Shown here: piece after piece, positions 42,523 to 50,289 of the stretch
Position numbering within the stretch: the first letter of the stretch is position 1
Layout: each line of letters starts with the position of its first letter
Source: Dyella ginsengisoli LA-4
Lineage (GTDB): Bacteria; Pseudomonadota; Gammaproteobacteria; Xanthomonadales; Rhodanobacteraceae
Direction: 5' to 3'
Length of the DNA: 64,000 nt
Assembly: GCF_000334915.1 (NCBI RefSeq)
Contig: NZ_AMSF01000024.1
Coordinates: 36,632-100,631 of the forward strand
The notes under the pieces: model-generated
Told to the model about the DNA's origin: nothing
Databases searched by the model: none
The model's input: the letters and a program-made list of their open reading frames with translations, nothing else
Translations under genes and position numbers: made by a program

Positions 42523-43791
42523 ATGTTCCCGAAGGATTGCACGATCGCCGGTTACGACCCCGAACTGGCCCAGGCCATTGCCGACGAAGGCCGCCGCCAG
42601 GAGGATCACGTCGAGCTGATCGCCTCGGAGAACTACGCCAGCCCGCGCGTGATGGAGGCCCAGGGCTCCAAGCTCACCAACAAGTACGCCGAGGGCTACC
42701 CGGGCAAGCGCTACTACGGCGGCTGCGAATACGTGGACGTGGCCGAGCGCCTGGCGATCGACCGGGTGAAGCAGCTGTTCGGCGCCGACTATGCCAACGT
42801 GCAGCCGCACTCCGGCTCGCAGGCCAACCAGGCGGTGTACTTCGCCCTGCTGCAGCCGGGCGACAAGATCCTCGGCATGAGCCTGGCGCACGGCGGCCAC
42901 CTGACCCACGGCGCCAAGGTCAACCTGTCCGGCAAGATCCTCGACGCCGTGCAGTACGGCGTGGACGCCAACGGCATCGTCGACATGGACGAGGTCGAGC
43001 GCCTCGCCGTCGAGCACCAGCCGAAGATGATCGTGGCCGGCTTCAGCGCCTACTCGCAGGTGCTCGACTGGGCGCGCTTCCGCGCCATCGCCGACAAGGT
43101 GGGTGCGTACCTGTTCGTGGACATGGCGCACATCGCCGGCCTGGTCGCCGCGGGCGTGTACCCCAGCCCGTTGCCGTACGCCCATGTGGTCACCTCCACC
43201 ACCCACAAGACCCTGCGCGGTCCGCGCGGCGGCATCATCGTGGCCAGCAACCAGGGCATGGGCGAGGCGGCCGAGGAGATCACCAAGAAGCTGCAGTCGA
43301 TCGTCTTCCCCGGCATCCAGGGTGGCCCGCTGATGCACGTGATCGCGGCCAAGGCGGTGGCCTTCAAGGAAGCGCTGGAGCCGGAGTTCAAGGCGTACCA
43401 GCAGCAGGTGGTGAAGAACGCGCAGGCGATGGCCAAGACCATCATCGCGCGCGGCTACAAGATCGTCTCCGGCGGCACCGAGAACCACCTGATGCTGATC
43501 GACATGATCGGCAAGGGCGTCACCGGCAAGGACGCGGAAGCGGCGCTGGGCAAGGCGCACATCACGGTCAACAAGAACGCCGTGCCGAACGACCCGCAGA
43601 AGCCCTTCGTCACCTCCGGCCTGCGCGTGGGTACGCCCGCTGTCACCACCCGCGGCTACCTAGAGGCGGATTGCGTGGACCTGGCGAACTGGATCTGCGA
43701 CGTGCTCGATGCGCCGAACGACGAGGCGGTGATCGCCGCCGTGCGCGCCAAGGTCGAGGCGCAGTGCAAGAAGTTCCCAGTCTACGGTTGA
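42523..43791 (+). CDS. glyA: Serine hydroxymethyltransferase
   Basis: 422-residue PLP enzyme that interconverts serine and glycine while charging tetrahydrofolate with a one-carbon unit. [21 protein letters not shown] (about residues 28-48) and the PLP-lysine motif [14 protein letters not shown] (about residue 225) are intact. The frame is open from 42466, but [12 protein letters not shown] at 42523 matches the family start. Repeat copy B begins at its stop codon and separates it from nrdR. No glycine riboswitch is visible in the 67 bases upstream. Confidence 0.97.
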   Translation: MFPKDCTIAGYDPELAQAIADEGRRQEDHVELIASENYASPRVMEAQGSKLTNKYAEGYPGKRYYGGCEYVDVAERLAIDRVKQLFGADYANVQPHSGSQANQAVYFALLQPGDKILGMSLAHGGHLTHGAKVNLSGKILDAVQYGVDANGIVDMDEVERLAVEHQPKMIVAGFSAYSQVLDWARFRAIADKVGAYLFVDMAHIAGLVAAGVYPSPLPYAHVVTSTTHKTLRGPRGGIIVASNQGMGEAAEEITKKLQSIVFPGIQGGPLMHVIAAKAVAFKEALEPEFKAYQQQVVKNAQAMAKTIIARGYKIVSGGTENHLMLIDMIGKGVTGKDAEAALGKAHITVNKNAVPNDPQKPFVTSGLRVGTPAVTTRGYLEADCVDLANWICDVLDAPNDEAVIAAVRAKVEAQCKKFPVYG

Positions 43792-43880
43792 GCAAGAAGC
43801 GAGTGAAGAGGAGTGAGAAGTGAGAGAAAGACCGGCTTGAGGATTTCCTCTCACTCCTCACTTCTCAACTCTCACTCCTG
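43792..43880 (+). repeat. GAGTGAG-type intergenic inverted repeat, copy B (glyA-nrdR)
   Basis: Fills the whole 96-base gap from the glyA TGA to eight bases before the nrdR ATG. The left arm (43801-43829) is GAGTGA/GAGGAGTGAGAAGTGAGAG-like and almost pure purine. The right arm (43844-43879) is its imperfect complement and almost pure pyrimidine. It contains the family core GAGTGAAGAGGAG at 43801-43813. The left arm and the reverse complement of copy C's right arm agree at 34 of 35 positions. Confidence 0.85.
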
Positions 43881-43887
43881 ATCCCCT

Positions 43888-44409
43888 ATGCATTGTCCTT
43901 TCTGCCAGCACGAAGACACCCGCGTGATCGACTCGCGGCTCACTGACGACGGTGCCACCGTGCGGCGCCGTCGCGAGTGCCCGCAGTGCGGCGAGCGCTT
44001 CAACACCTTCGAGACCGCCGAGCTGAAACTGCCGGCGATCGTGAAGAGCGGCGAGCGGCGCGAGGCATTCGACGAGCGCAAGCTGCGCACCAGCTTCGAG
44101 CGCGCGCTGCAGAAGCGGCCGGTGGCCAGCCACGACGTGGACAACTCGGTGCGCGAGATCATCAACGACCTGCGCCGCAGCGGTGAACGTGAAGTGCCCT
44201 CGCGCCACATCGGCGAGCTGGTGATGCGCGAGCTGGGCAAGCTCGACCAGGTCGCCTACGTCCGCTTCGCCTCGGTCTACCGCCGTTTCGAGGATGTGCA
44301 GGCGTTCCGCGAGGAGATCGAGAAGCTCGAGCGCGACCTGCCGGAGCTGGAAAAGCTGCAGCTGTCGCTGCTCGGCGACGGGGCGATCAAGCGCGGCAAG
44401 AAGAGCTGA
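43888..44409 (+). CDS. nrdR: Transcriptional repressor NrdR
   Basis: 173-residue repressor of ribonucleotide reductase genes. An N-terminal zinc ribbon holds CPFC (residues 3-6) and CPQCGERF (about 31-38). The ATP-cone (about 49-140), from [22 protein letters not shown], senses ATP and dATP. It follows glyA and precedes the ribD group, as in many proteobacteria. No Shine-Dalgarno sequence is visible because repeat copy B reaches nearly to the ATG. Confidence 0.96.
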   Translation: MHCPFCQHEDTRVIDSRLTDDGATVRRRRECPQCGERFNTFETAELKLPAIVKSGERREAFDERKLRTSFERALQKRPVASHDVDNSVREIINDLRRSGEREVPSRHIGELVMRELGKLDQVAYVRFASVYRRFEDVQAFREEIEKLERDLPELEKLQLSLLGDGAIKRGKKS

Positions 44410-44435
44410 TCGGCGGCCGCCGGGCGAGGAGAGAG

Positions 44436-44771
44436 ATGTTCGTCGCGATCTACCGTTGGCGTATCGACCCGGCCGGCGAGCACGACTTCGTCGCCAACTG
44501 GCATCGCATCACCCGGCGCGCTCTTGTCGCGGGCTCTGGTGGGTCGAGCCTGTTCAGGGACGCCGAGGGTTGCTGGGTCGCGATTGCTCGGTGGGAGTCG
44601 CGCCAGGCGCGCGATCGCTTCCTTCAATCACTGGCCAGCGACGCGGCCGACGCCGCGCAGAACGAGCGGGCACGGGCGGCGGTGCTGCAGCGCTTTCCGG
44701 ACCAGGAGCTCGATGGCGTCCTGGACTGCTGGGCGCCGTTGCCGGCGAGTCGCGCCGCGGAAGACTGCTGA
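44436..44771 (+). CDS. Antibiotic biosynthesis monooxygenase-like (ABM) small protein
   Basis: 111-residue protein with the dimeric alpha/beta-barrel (ABM-like) layout: MFVAIYRWRIDPAGEHDFVANWHRIT at the N-terminus, then GGSSLFRDAEGCWVAIARWESRQARDRFLQS. Such domains occur in small monooxygenases and also in non-catalytic binding proteins. Activity is unknown. It sits 26 bases after nrdR and is coupled to ribD by TGATG (44769-44773). Confidence 0.7.
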   Translation: MFVAIYRWRIDPAGEHDFVANWHRITRRALVAGSGGSSLFRDAEGCWVAIARWESRQARDRFLQSLASDAADAAQNERARAAVLQRFPDQELDGVLDCWAPLPASRAAEDC

Positions 44772-45865
44772 TGGCATTCACCGCGACCGACCACCGACAC
44801 ATGGCGCATGCGCTCGCGCTCGCCGAGCGCGGGCTGTTCACCACCCAGCCGAATCCGCGCGTCGGCTGCGTGATCGCCCGCGGCGACGCCGTGGTGGGCG
44901 AGGGCTGGCACCAGCGGGCCGGCGGCCCGCACGCCGAGGTGTTCGCCCTGCGCGACGCCGGCGAACGGGCGCGCGGCGCCACCGCCTACGTCACGCTGGA
45001 GCCATGTGGCCTGCACGGCCGCACACCGCCGTGCGCGGATGCGCTGATCGCCGCCGGCGTCAATCGCGTGGTGGTCGCCGCCGAGGACACTTCGCAGGCC
45101 GAAGGCGCGGGTCTGGCCCGGCTGCGCGCGGCGGGCATCGCGGTGGAGTCCGGCCTGATGCGCGAACCGGCGCGCGCGCTTAACCCCGGGTTCTTCAGCC
45201 GTATCGAGCGCGGCCGGCCGTATGTGCGGGTGAAGCTGGCGATGAGCCTGGACGGACGCACCGGGCTGGCCAACGGCGCCTCGCAGTGGATCACCGGCGA
45301 GGCGGCGCGCGCCGACGGCCAGCGCTGGCGCGCGCGCAGCTCGGCGATCCTGGCCGGCAGCGGTACCGTGCTGGCCGACAATCCACGCCTGACCGTGCGC
45401 CTGCCCGCAGGCGAGGACTTCACCCCGCCGCTGCGCGTGCTGCTGGATCGCGACCTGCGCATCCCCGCGCGCTTCCACGTGATGGACGGCAGCGCGCCGA
45501 CGCTGCTGCTGCATGACCGGGTGATCCCGTCGCCGGTGCCGGTACCCGAAGGCATCGAGCATGCCGGGGTGGCGGTCGACGGCAACGGGCGGCTGGCGCT
45601 GGACGAGATCCTCGCCCTGCTCGCAGGGCGCGGTGTCAACGAACTGCACGTCGAGGCCGGTCCGCGCCTCGGGGGCGCGCTGTTCGCCGCCGGTCTGGCC
45701 GACGAACTGCTGCTCTACGTCGCGCCGACCTTCCTCGGCGACCAGGGGCGCCCGCTGATGGAGTTGCCGCCGCTGACCGAGATGAGCGAGCGCTGGCAAC
45801 TGCATGTCATCGACCAGCGCAGCATCGGCCCGGACTGGCGCCTGCGCCTGCGGAGCGCGGCATGA
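44771..45865 (+). CDS. ribD: Riboflavin biosynthesis bifunctional deaminase/reductase RibD
   Basis: 364-residue bifunctional enzyme for the second and third steps from GTP-derived diaminopyrimidine. The deaminase (about residues 1-145) has the zinc site HAEVFALRDAG (about 56-66) and EPCGLHGRTPPC (about 77-88). Most homologues have a Ser/Cys-His-x pair after the first Cys; here it is GLH. The reductase (about 150-364) has VRVKLAMSLDGRTGLANGASQWITG. Start at 44771 overlaps the ABM gene. It lies upstream of, and thus outside, the FMN riboswitch. Confidence 0.93.
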   Translation: MAFTATDHRHMAHALALAERGLFTTQPNPRVGCVIARGDAVVGEGWHQRAGGPHAEVFALRDAGERARGATAYVTLEPCGLHGRTPPCADALIAAGVNRVVVAAEDTSQAEGAGLARLRAAGIAVESGLMREPARALNPGFFSRIERGRPYVRVKLAMSLDGRTGLANGASQWITGEAARADGQRWRARSSAILAGSGTVLADNPRLTVRLPAGEDFTPPLRVLLDRDLRIPARFHVMDGSAPTLLLHDRVIPSPVPVPEGIEHAGVAVDGNGRLALDEILALLAGRGVNELHVEAGPRLGGALFAAGLADELLLYVAPTFLGDQGRPLMELPPLTEMSERWQLHVIDQRSIGPDWRLRLRSAA

Positions 45866-46884
45866 GCTCTCCGCCGCTGGACGCCGTGCGCTGGGGCGTC
45901 ATCGGCTGCGGCAGCGTCACCGAGGTGAAGAGCGGTCCGGCCCTGCAGCGCGCTGCCCATTCCTCTCTCGTGGCGGTGATGCGCCGCGACGGCGCCAAGG
46001 CGCGCGACTACGCGCAGCGCCATGGCGTGCCGAGGTGGTACGACGACGCGCAGGCGCTGGTCGACGACCCGGCTGTCAACGCGGTCTACGTCGCCACGCC
46101 GCCGTCCACCCACAAGGCCCATGCGCTGATGGCGATCGCCGCCGGCAAGCCGGTCTACGTGGAAAAACCGATGGCGCTGGATGCGGCCGAATGCCAGGCG
46201 ATCATCGATGCCGGCCGGGCGGCGGGGGTGCCGGTATTCGTGGCGTATTACCGCCGCGCGTTGCCGCGCTTCCGGCGGGTGCGCGAGCTGCTGGATGCCG
46301 GGGCGATCGGCACGCCGCGCTCGGTGCACGTGTCGCTGCACCAGCCGCTGCATCCGCGCTACACCGATCCGGCCGGTTCGCACTGGCACGTGCAGCCGAT
46401 GATCTCCGGCGGCGGCCTGTTCATGGACCTGGGCTGCCACACGCTCAACCTGCTGGACTGGCTGTTCGGCCCCATCGCTACCGCGAAGGGGCTGGCCACC
46501 AACCAGCTCGGCGCCTATGCCGCCGAGGACAGCGTGGCGATGGGCTACGCCTTCGCCAGCGGCCTGGTCGGCACCGGCCTGTGGCAGTTCGGCAGCTTCC
46601 GCTACGAGGACCGCATCGAGATCACCGGCGACCGGGGGCGGCTCGCCTTCGCCACCTTCGGCGACGGCCCGATCGTGCACGAGACCGCGCAGGGCAGCGA
46701 AAGCTTCCACGAGGCCAACCCGCCGCACATCCAGCAACCGCTGATCGAGACCATCGTGGCCGAACTGCGCGGCGAGGCGGGTGCCTGCCCGTCCACTCCG
46801 GAGGCGGCCCTGCGCACCGCGTGGGCGATGGACCAGGTGCTGGCCGACTGGCGCACGGCGACCGGGCAGGCGATCGGCATATAG
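45862..46884 (+). CDS. Gfo/Idh/MocA-family oxidoreductase
   Basis: 340-residue NAD(P)-dependent dehydrogenase. The Rossmann N-terminus has WGVIGCGSVTEVKSGPAL (about residues 9-26), then VYVATPPSTHKAHAL (about 75) and VYVEKPMAL (about 98-106), which carries the family EKP motif. The C-terminal domain (about 125-330) forms the substrate-binding sheet. Family members oxidise sugars, inositols or related polyols; the substrate is not predictable. It overlaps ribD by ATGA, so it is inserted into the riboflavin operon without a known riboflavin role. Confidence 0.88.
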   Translation: MSSPPLDAVRWGVIGCGSVTEVKSGPALQRAAHSSLVAVMRRDGAKARDYAQRHGVPRWYDDAQALVDDPAVNAVYVATPPSTHKAHALMAIAAGKPVYVEKPMALDAAECQAIIDAGRAAGVPVFVAYYRRALPRFRRVRELLDAGAIGTPRSVHVSLHQPLHPRYTDPAGSHWHVQPMISGGGLFMDLGCHTLNLLDWLFGPIATAKGLATNQLGAYAAEDSVAMGYAFASGLVGTGLWQFGSFRYEDRIEITGDRGRLAFATFGDGPIVHETAQGSESFHEANPPHIQQPLIETIVAELRGEAGACPSTPEAALRTAWAMDQVLADWRTATGQAIGI

Positions 46885-46984
46885 GGGCGCCGGCGGGTTG
46901 ATCCGAGGACGCTGGCGCGTGCGGCGGTGGCGACGCGCTGTTCACCCGGATGGACGCTGCCGGGCGGGGCTGTGCGGGGCTTGG

Positions 46985-46993
46985 TGCTAGAAT
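46985..46993 (+). promoter_or_regulatory. Extended -10 promoter for the ribE transcript
   Basis: TGCTAGAAT (extended TGn plus TAGAAT) 36 bases before the FMN aptamer. No good -35 is visible 17 bases upstream, as usual for extended -10 promoters. It would start a transcript that contains the riboswitch. Confidence 0.5.
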
Positions 46994-47029
46994 CCGCCGG
47001 CCGGTTCGCCGGCAAGACAATTCAGCGAC

Positions 47030-47170
47030 GTCTTCAGGGCGGGGCGAAACTCCCCACCGGCGGTAGGTGCCTTCGGGCACGAGCCCGCGAGCGCTCGCGA
47101 CGCCCGTCGCGAGGTCAGCAGATCCGGTCCAAGTCCGGAGCCGACGGTCACAGTCCGGATGAAAGAAGAC
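47030..47170 (+). ncRNA. FMN riboswitch (RFN element)
   Basis: All conserved parts of the FMN aptamer are present: P1 GTCTTC (47030-47035) with GAAGAC (47165-47170), AGGGCGGGGCGAAACTCCCCACCGGCGGTA-type helices (the G-rich early stem), GAGCCCGCGAGC, a variable GC-rich helix (about 47090-47115), GGTCAGCAGATCCGGT and CCGACGGTCACAGTCCGGATG. It senses FMN and controls ribE and the genes behind it. Confidence 0.97.
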
Positions 47171-47220
47171 GGCCAGTGCGGCGCCTCCCGTGGGCGCTGC
47201 GCCTGCCTCATGCCTTGGGG

Positions 47221-47248
47221 CGTTCTCGCTTGTGCCTTGAGGAGAACG
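47221..47248 (+). promoter_or_regulatory. Shine-Dalgarno-sequestering hairpin of the FMN riboswitch
   Basis: CGTTCTC (47221-47227) pairs with GAGAACG (47242-47248) around a 14-base loop. The ribosome-binding site AGGAG (47240-47244) for ribE (ATG 47253) lies partly in the 3' arm. This suggests that FMN binding favours this hairpin and blocks translation rather than terminating transcription, since no T-run follows. Confidence 0.65.
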
Positions 47249-47252
47249 TTTC

Positions 47253-47894
47253 ATGTTTACCGGAATCATCCAGAGCGTGGGCCGCATCGTGCGGCTGGAG
47301 CCCCGTGGCGGTGACGTGCGGCTGCACGTGGATACTGCCGACCTCGACCTCGCCGACGTGCAGCTGGGCGACTCGATCGCCGTCTCCGGCGTGTGCCTCA
47401 CCGCGGTGACGCTGGACGCGCGCGGCTTCAGCGCGGACGTGTCCAACGAGACGCTGTCGCGGACCACGCTCGGCCGGCACAAGGCCGGCGACCCGGTGAA
47501 CCTGGAGAAGGCGCTGCGGCTGGCCGACCGGCTCGGTGGCCACCTGGTCTCCGGCCATGTCGACGGCGTCGGCAAGGTCGTGGCGATCACGCCGGACGGC
47601 CGCTCGCAGCGCTGGAGCTTCGAGGTGCCGCCGGCGCTGGCGCGCTACATCGCTGCCAAGGGCTCGGTGTGCATCGACGGCACCAGCCTCACCGTGAACG
47701 AGGTCGACGGCACCCGCTTCGGCGTGAACCTGATCCCGCACACGGTCGAGCACACCGCCTTCCACGCGCGCCGCGTCGGCGACGCAGTGAACATCGAGGT
47801 GGACGTGATCGCGCGCTACGTCGAGCGGCTGATCGGTGGCGGACAGGCGTCCGGCATCGACGTCGATTTCCTCAAGCAACACGGTTTCGCCTGA
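47253..47894 (+). CDS. ribE: Riboflavin synthase alpha subunit
   Basis: 213-residue enzyme that disproportionates two lumazines to riboflavin. Two similar barrel halves are visible: MFTGIIQSVGRIVRLE at the start and LVSGHVDGVGKVVAI in the second half, each ending in a GDSIAVSGVCLT / GSVCIDGTSLTVN motif. It is the first gene under the FMN riboswitch. Repeat copy C begins directly at its TGA. Some annotations call this gene ribC. Confidence 0.96.
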   Translation: MFTGIIQSVGRIVRLEPRGGDVRLHVDTADLDLADVQLGDSIAVSGVCLTAVTLDARGFSADVSNETLSRTTLGRHKAGDPVNLEKALRLADRLGGHLVSGHVDGVGKVVAITPDGRSQRWSFEVPPALARYIAAKGSVCIDGTSLTVNEVDGTRFGVNLIPHTVEHTAFHARRVGDAVNIEVDVIARYVERLIGGGQASGIDVDFLKQHGFA

Positions 47895-48012
47895 GGGCGA
47901 GGAGTGAGGAACGAGCAGTGAGAAATGAGAGAGGGCAAAGCCGGAGCGCACCCATGCTTTCTCTCACTTCTCACTCCTCTTCACTCACTTCTCGCTCGCC
48001 GCTCCTCGCTCA
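47895..48012 (+). repeat. GAGTGAG-type intergenic inverted repeat, copy C (ribE-ribBA)
   Basis: Starts right after the ribE stop. The left arm (about 47897-47935) is purine-rich with GAGGAGTGAGGAACGAGCAGTGAGAAATGAGAG. The right arm (47957-48011) is pyrimidine-rich and contains CTCCTCTTCACTC (47974-47986), the complement of the family core. It has a GCTTT/AAAGC inner pair near 47938 and 47957. The arms match imperfectly. Confidence 0.82.
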
Positions 48013-48037
48013 TTTCCCCTTCCCAAGGTTCACCCCC

Positions 48038-49129
48038 ATGAGCTTCAACACCATCCCCGAAATCCTCGACGACATCCGCGCCGGCCGCATGGTCGTGATC
48101 CTCGACGACGAGGACCGCGAGAACGAGGGCGACATCGTCATGGCCGCGCAGATGGTGCGGCCGGAGGACGTGAACTTCATGGTGCGCGAGGCGCGCGGCC
48201 TGCTTTGCCTGACGCTGACCGAGCAGCGCACGCGCCAGCTCGGCCTCAAGCCGATGGTCAGCGACAACACCTCGCCGTACCACACCAACTTCACCGTCTC
48301 GATCGAGGCGGCCGAGGGCGTCACCACCGGCATCTCGGCGCACGATCGCGCCCGCACCATCCAGGTGGCGGTGAAGTCCGACGCGAAGCCGCAGGACCTG
48401 TCCCAGCCGGGCCACGTGTTCCCGCTCACCGCGCAGCCGGGTGGCGTGCTGACCCGCGCCGGGCATACCGAAGCCGGCTGCGACCTCGCCGCGCTGGCCG
48501 GGCTGGAGCCGGCCTCGGTGCTGATCGAGATCCTGCACGAGGACGGCTCGATGGCGCGCCGCCCCGAGCTGGAAGTGTTCGCGAAGAAGCACGGCCTGAA
48601 GATCGGCACCATCGCCGACCTGATCCGCTACCGGCTGGAGACCGAGAAGACCGTCGAGCGCGTGCACGAAGAGGAGGTGCAGACCGAGTTCGGTCCGTTC
48701 CGCCTCGTCGCCTACCGCGACGCGATCCGCCGCGGCCTGCACTTCGCGCTGGTGCGCGGTACGGTGGACGACGGCGCCCCGGTGCTCAGCCGCGTGCACG
48801 TGCGCAACACCCTGTCCGACGTGCTGCACCTGACCCGCGACGACCTCGGCCTGACCGTCACCGCGGCGCTGCGCCGGATCGCCGACGAGGATCGCGGCGT
48901 GCTGCTGGTGCTGTCCGGCGAGGACACCGCGGAGGCCCTGCTGGCGCGGCTCAAGGGGCAGCCGGCGACGATCAGTGCGGAGGATGCGCAGCACAACCAA
49001 TGGCGTCAGCTCGGTTTGGGCGCGCAGATCATGGCGGACCTGGGCGTACACCGGCTGCGGGTGATCGGCACGCCGCGCAAGCTGGTCGGCCTGGGCGGGT
49101 TCGGGCTGGAGGTGGTCGAGTACGTGTGA
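48038..49129 (+). CDS. ribB: 3,4-dihydroxy-2-butanone 4-phosphate synthase with GTP cyclohydrolase II-like tail (RibBA type)
   Basis: 363-residue protein. The N-terminal DHBP synthase domain (about residues 1-205) has VVILDDEDRENEGDIVMAAQ and HVFPLTAQPGGVLTRAGHTEAGCDLA, so it can make the four-carbon riboflavin precursor from ribulose 5-phosphate. The C-terminal part (about 210-363) has the GTP cyclohydrolase II shape but lacks its zinc Cys motif (no CxxxxxxxxCDC; VRNTLSDVLHL stands in its place) and the catalytic segment. So this domain is probably inactive and a separate ribA would be needed elsewhere in the genome. It follows copy C and carries no clear Shine-Dalgarno sequence. Confidence 0.88.
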   Translation: MSFNTIPEILDDIRAGRMVVILDDEDRENEGDIVMAAQMVRPEDVNFMVREARGLLCLTLTEQRTRQLGLKPMVSDNTSPYHTNFTVSIEAAEGVTTGISAHDRARTIQVAVKSDAKPQDLSQPGHVFPLTAQPGGVLTRAGHTEAGCDLAALAGLEPASVLIEILHEDGSMARRPELEVFAKKHGLKIGTIADLIRYRLETEKTVERVHEEEVQTEFGPFRLVAYRDAIRRGLHFALVRGTVDDGAPVLSRVHVRNTLSDVLHLTRDDLGLTVTAALRRIADEDRGVLLVLSGEDTAEALLARLKGQPATISAEDAQHNQWRQLGLGAQIMADLGVHRLRVIGTPRKLVGLGGFGLEVVEYV

Positions 49130-49280
49130 GCGAGAAGTGAGTGGAGAGGAGTGAGGAGTGAGAGAAGGCATTCAGTGCCGACCGGCAACCCATCGCCCGG
49201 TAGACCGCTGCCGGCCCTCTCCGTGACACTCCGCATCCACATGCTCCACTCTCACTTCTCACTCCTCTCCACTCACTCCT
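49130..49280 (+). repeat. GAGTGAG-type intergenic inverted repeat, copy D (ribBA-ldcA)
   Basis: Best preserved pairing of the four. The left arm 49133-49164 and right arm 49249-49280 are complementary at 30 of 32 positions and surround an 84-base loop that itself contains a GC-rich inverted part. The element begins directly after the ribBA stop and ends 13 bases before the ldcA ATG. The core appears as GAGTGGAGAGGAG (49139-49151), one change from the other copies. Confidence 0.9.
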
Positions 49281-49293
49281 AAGCTTTCAACCC

Positions 49294-50205
49294 ATGCCCC
49301 GCATCCGCCTGATCGCCCCCTCCGGTTACCCCGCCGACCCCGCCGCGATGACGCGCGGCGTGGCGCGCCTGCGCGCGGCCGGCTACGCGGTGGAGAACGA
49401 GGCGGTGCTGGGGCGGTCGATGCAGCGCTTTGCCGGCAGCGACGCCGAGCGCGCGGCCGACCTCAACGCGCTGGCCGACGCGGAAACGCTGCCGGATATC
49501 GCCCTGGTCACCCGCGGCGGCTACGGCGCAGCGCGGCTGCTGGAACACCTGCACTACGACGCACTTCGCGAGCGGCTGGCCGGCAGCGCGCTGGCGATGG
49601 TCGGTCACAGCGACTTCACCGCGGTGCAGATGGCCCTGCATGTGCGCAGCGGTTTGGCCACGCTCGCTGGCCCGTTGCTGGCCGACCTGGGTGCGGAGCC
49701 GGAAGACGGCGAGACCCTGTCGCAGTTCCGCCAGGTGCTGTCCGCGCCGTCCGCCGAGGTCACCTGGGCTTGCAACGGCGATGCCCGGCTGGATGTCGAG
49801 GGCACGCTGTGGGGCGGCAACCTCGCCGTGCTGTGCAGCCTGCTCGGCACGCCGTATTTCCCGCGGATCGACGACGGCATCCTGTTCGTCGAGGACGTCG
49901 GCGAGCCGCCGTTCCGTATCGAACGGCTGCTTTACCAGCTGCACCTGTCCGGCGTGCTCGGCCGCCAGCGGGCGCTGTTGCTGGGCCGTTTCAGCGATTG
50001 CCGGCCCGGTCCGCGCGACAACGGCTACACGCTGGAGGCGGCGTTCGAGCAACTGCGCGCGGTGGCCGGCATTCCGGTGATCGACGGCCTGCCGCACGGC
50101 CACGGCCCGGGCCAGCTGACCCTGCCGTTCGGTGCGCCGGCCCATCTGCGGGTCGAGGGCCCGACCGCCCGGCTGGCCTTCTCCGGCTATCCCCATCACG
50201 GCTGA
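49294..50205 (+). CDS. ldcA: LD-carboxypeptidase (peptidase S66, LdcA/MccF family)
   Basis: 303-residue serine carboxypeptidase-like enzyme. S66 members trim the terminal D-Ala from tetrapeptides during murein recycling (LdcA) or inactivate microcin C (MccF). A Ser nucleophile lies in AMVGHSDFTAVQ (about residue 108), the catalytic Glu is likely in EDVGEPPFRIERLLYQL (about 205) and the His in GLPHGHGPGQLTLPFG (about 272). No signal peptide, so cytoplasmic. Its position between ribBA and ribH is unusual. LdcA is favoured over MccF because no microcin genes are near. Confidence 0.85.
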   Translation: MPRIRLIAPSGYPADPAAMTRGVARLRAAGYAVENEAVLGRSMQRFAGSDAERAADLNALADAETLPDIALVTRGGYGAARLLEHLHYDALRERLAGSALAMVGHSDFTAVQMALHVRSGLATLAGPLLADLGAEPEDGETLSQFRQVLSAPSAEVTWACNGDARLDVEGTLWGGNLAVLCSLLGTPYFPRIDDGILFVEDVGEPPFRIERLLYQLHLSGVLGRQRALLLGRFSDCRPGPRDNGYTLEAAFEQLRAVAGIPVIDGLPHGHGPGQLTLPFGAPAHLRVEGPTARLAFSGYPHHG

Positions 50206-50289
50206 GCCACCCCGCCGCGAGCGGGGGGCGCCGCAAACCCGTAAAATGCGCGGTCTGCCCCGGGCCGCGCGCCCACCGAGGACGACTGC

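Noticed and set aside
49294..50205. S66 peptidase as a microcin C immunity protein (MccF) in a defence locus
   Set aside because: No microcin or other defence genes nearby; the sequence and housekeeping context fit LD-carboxypeptidase better.
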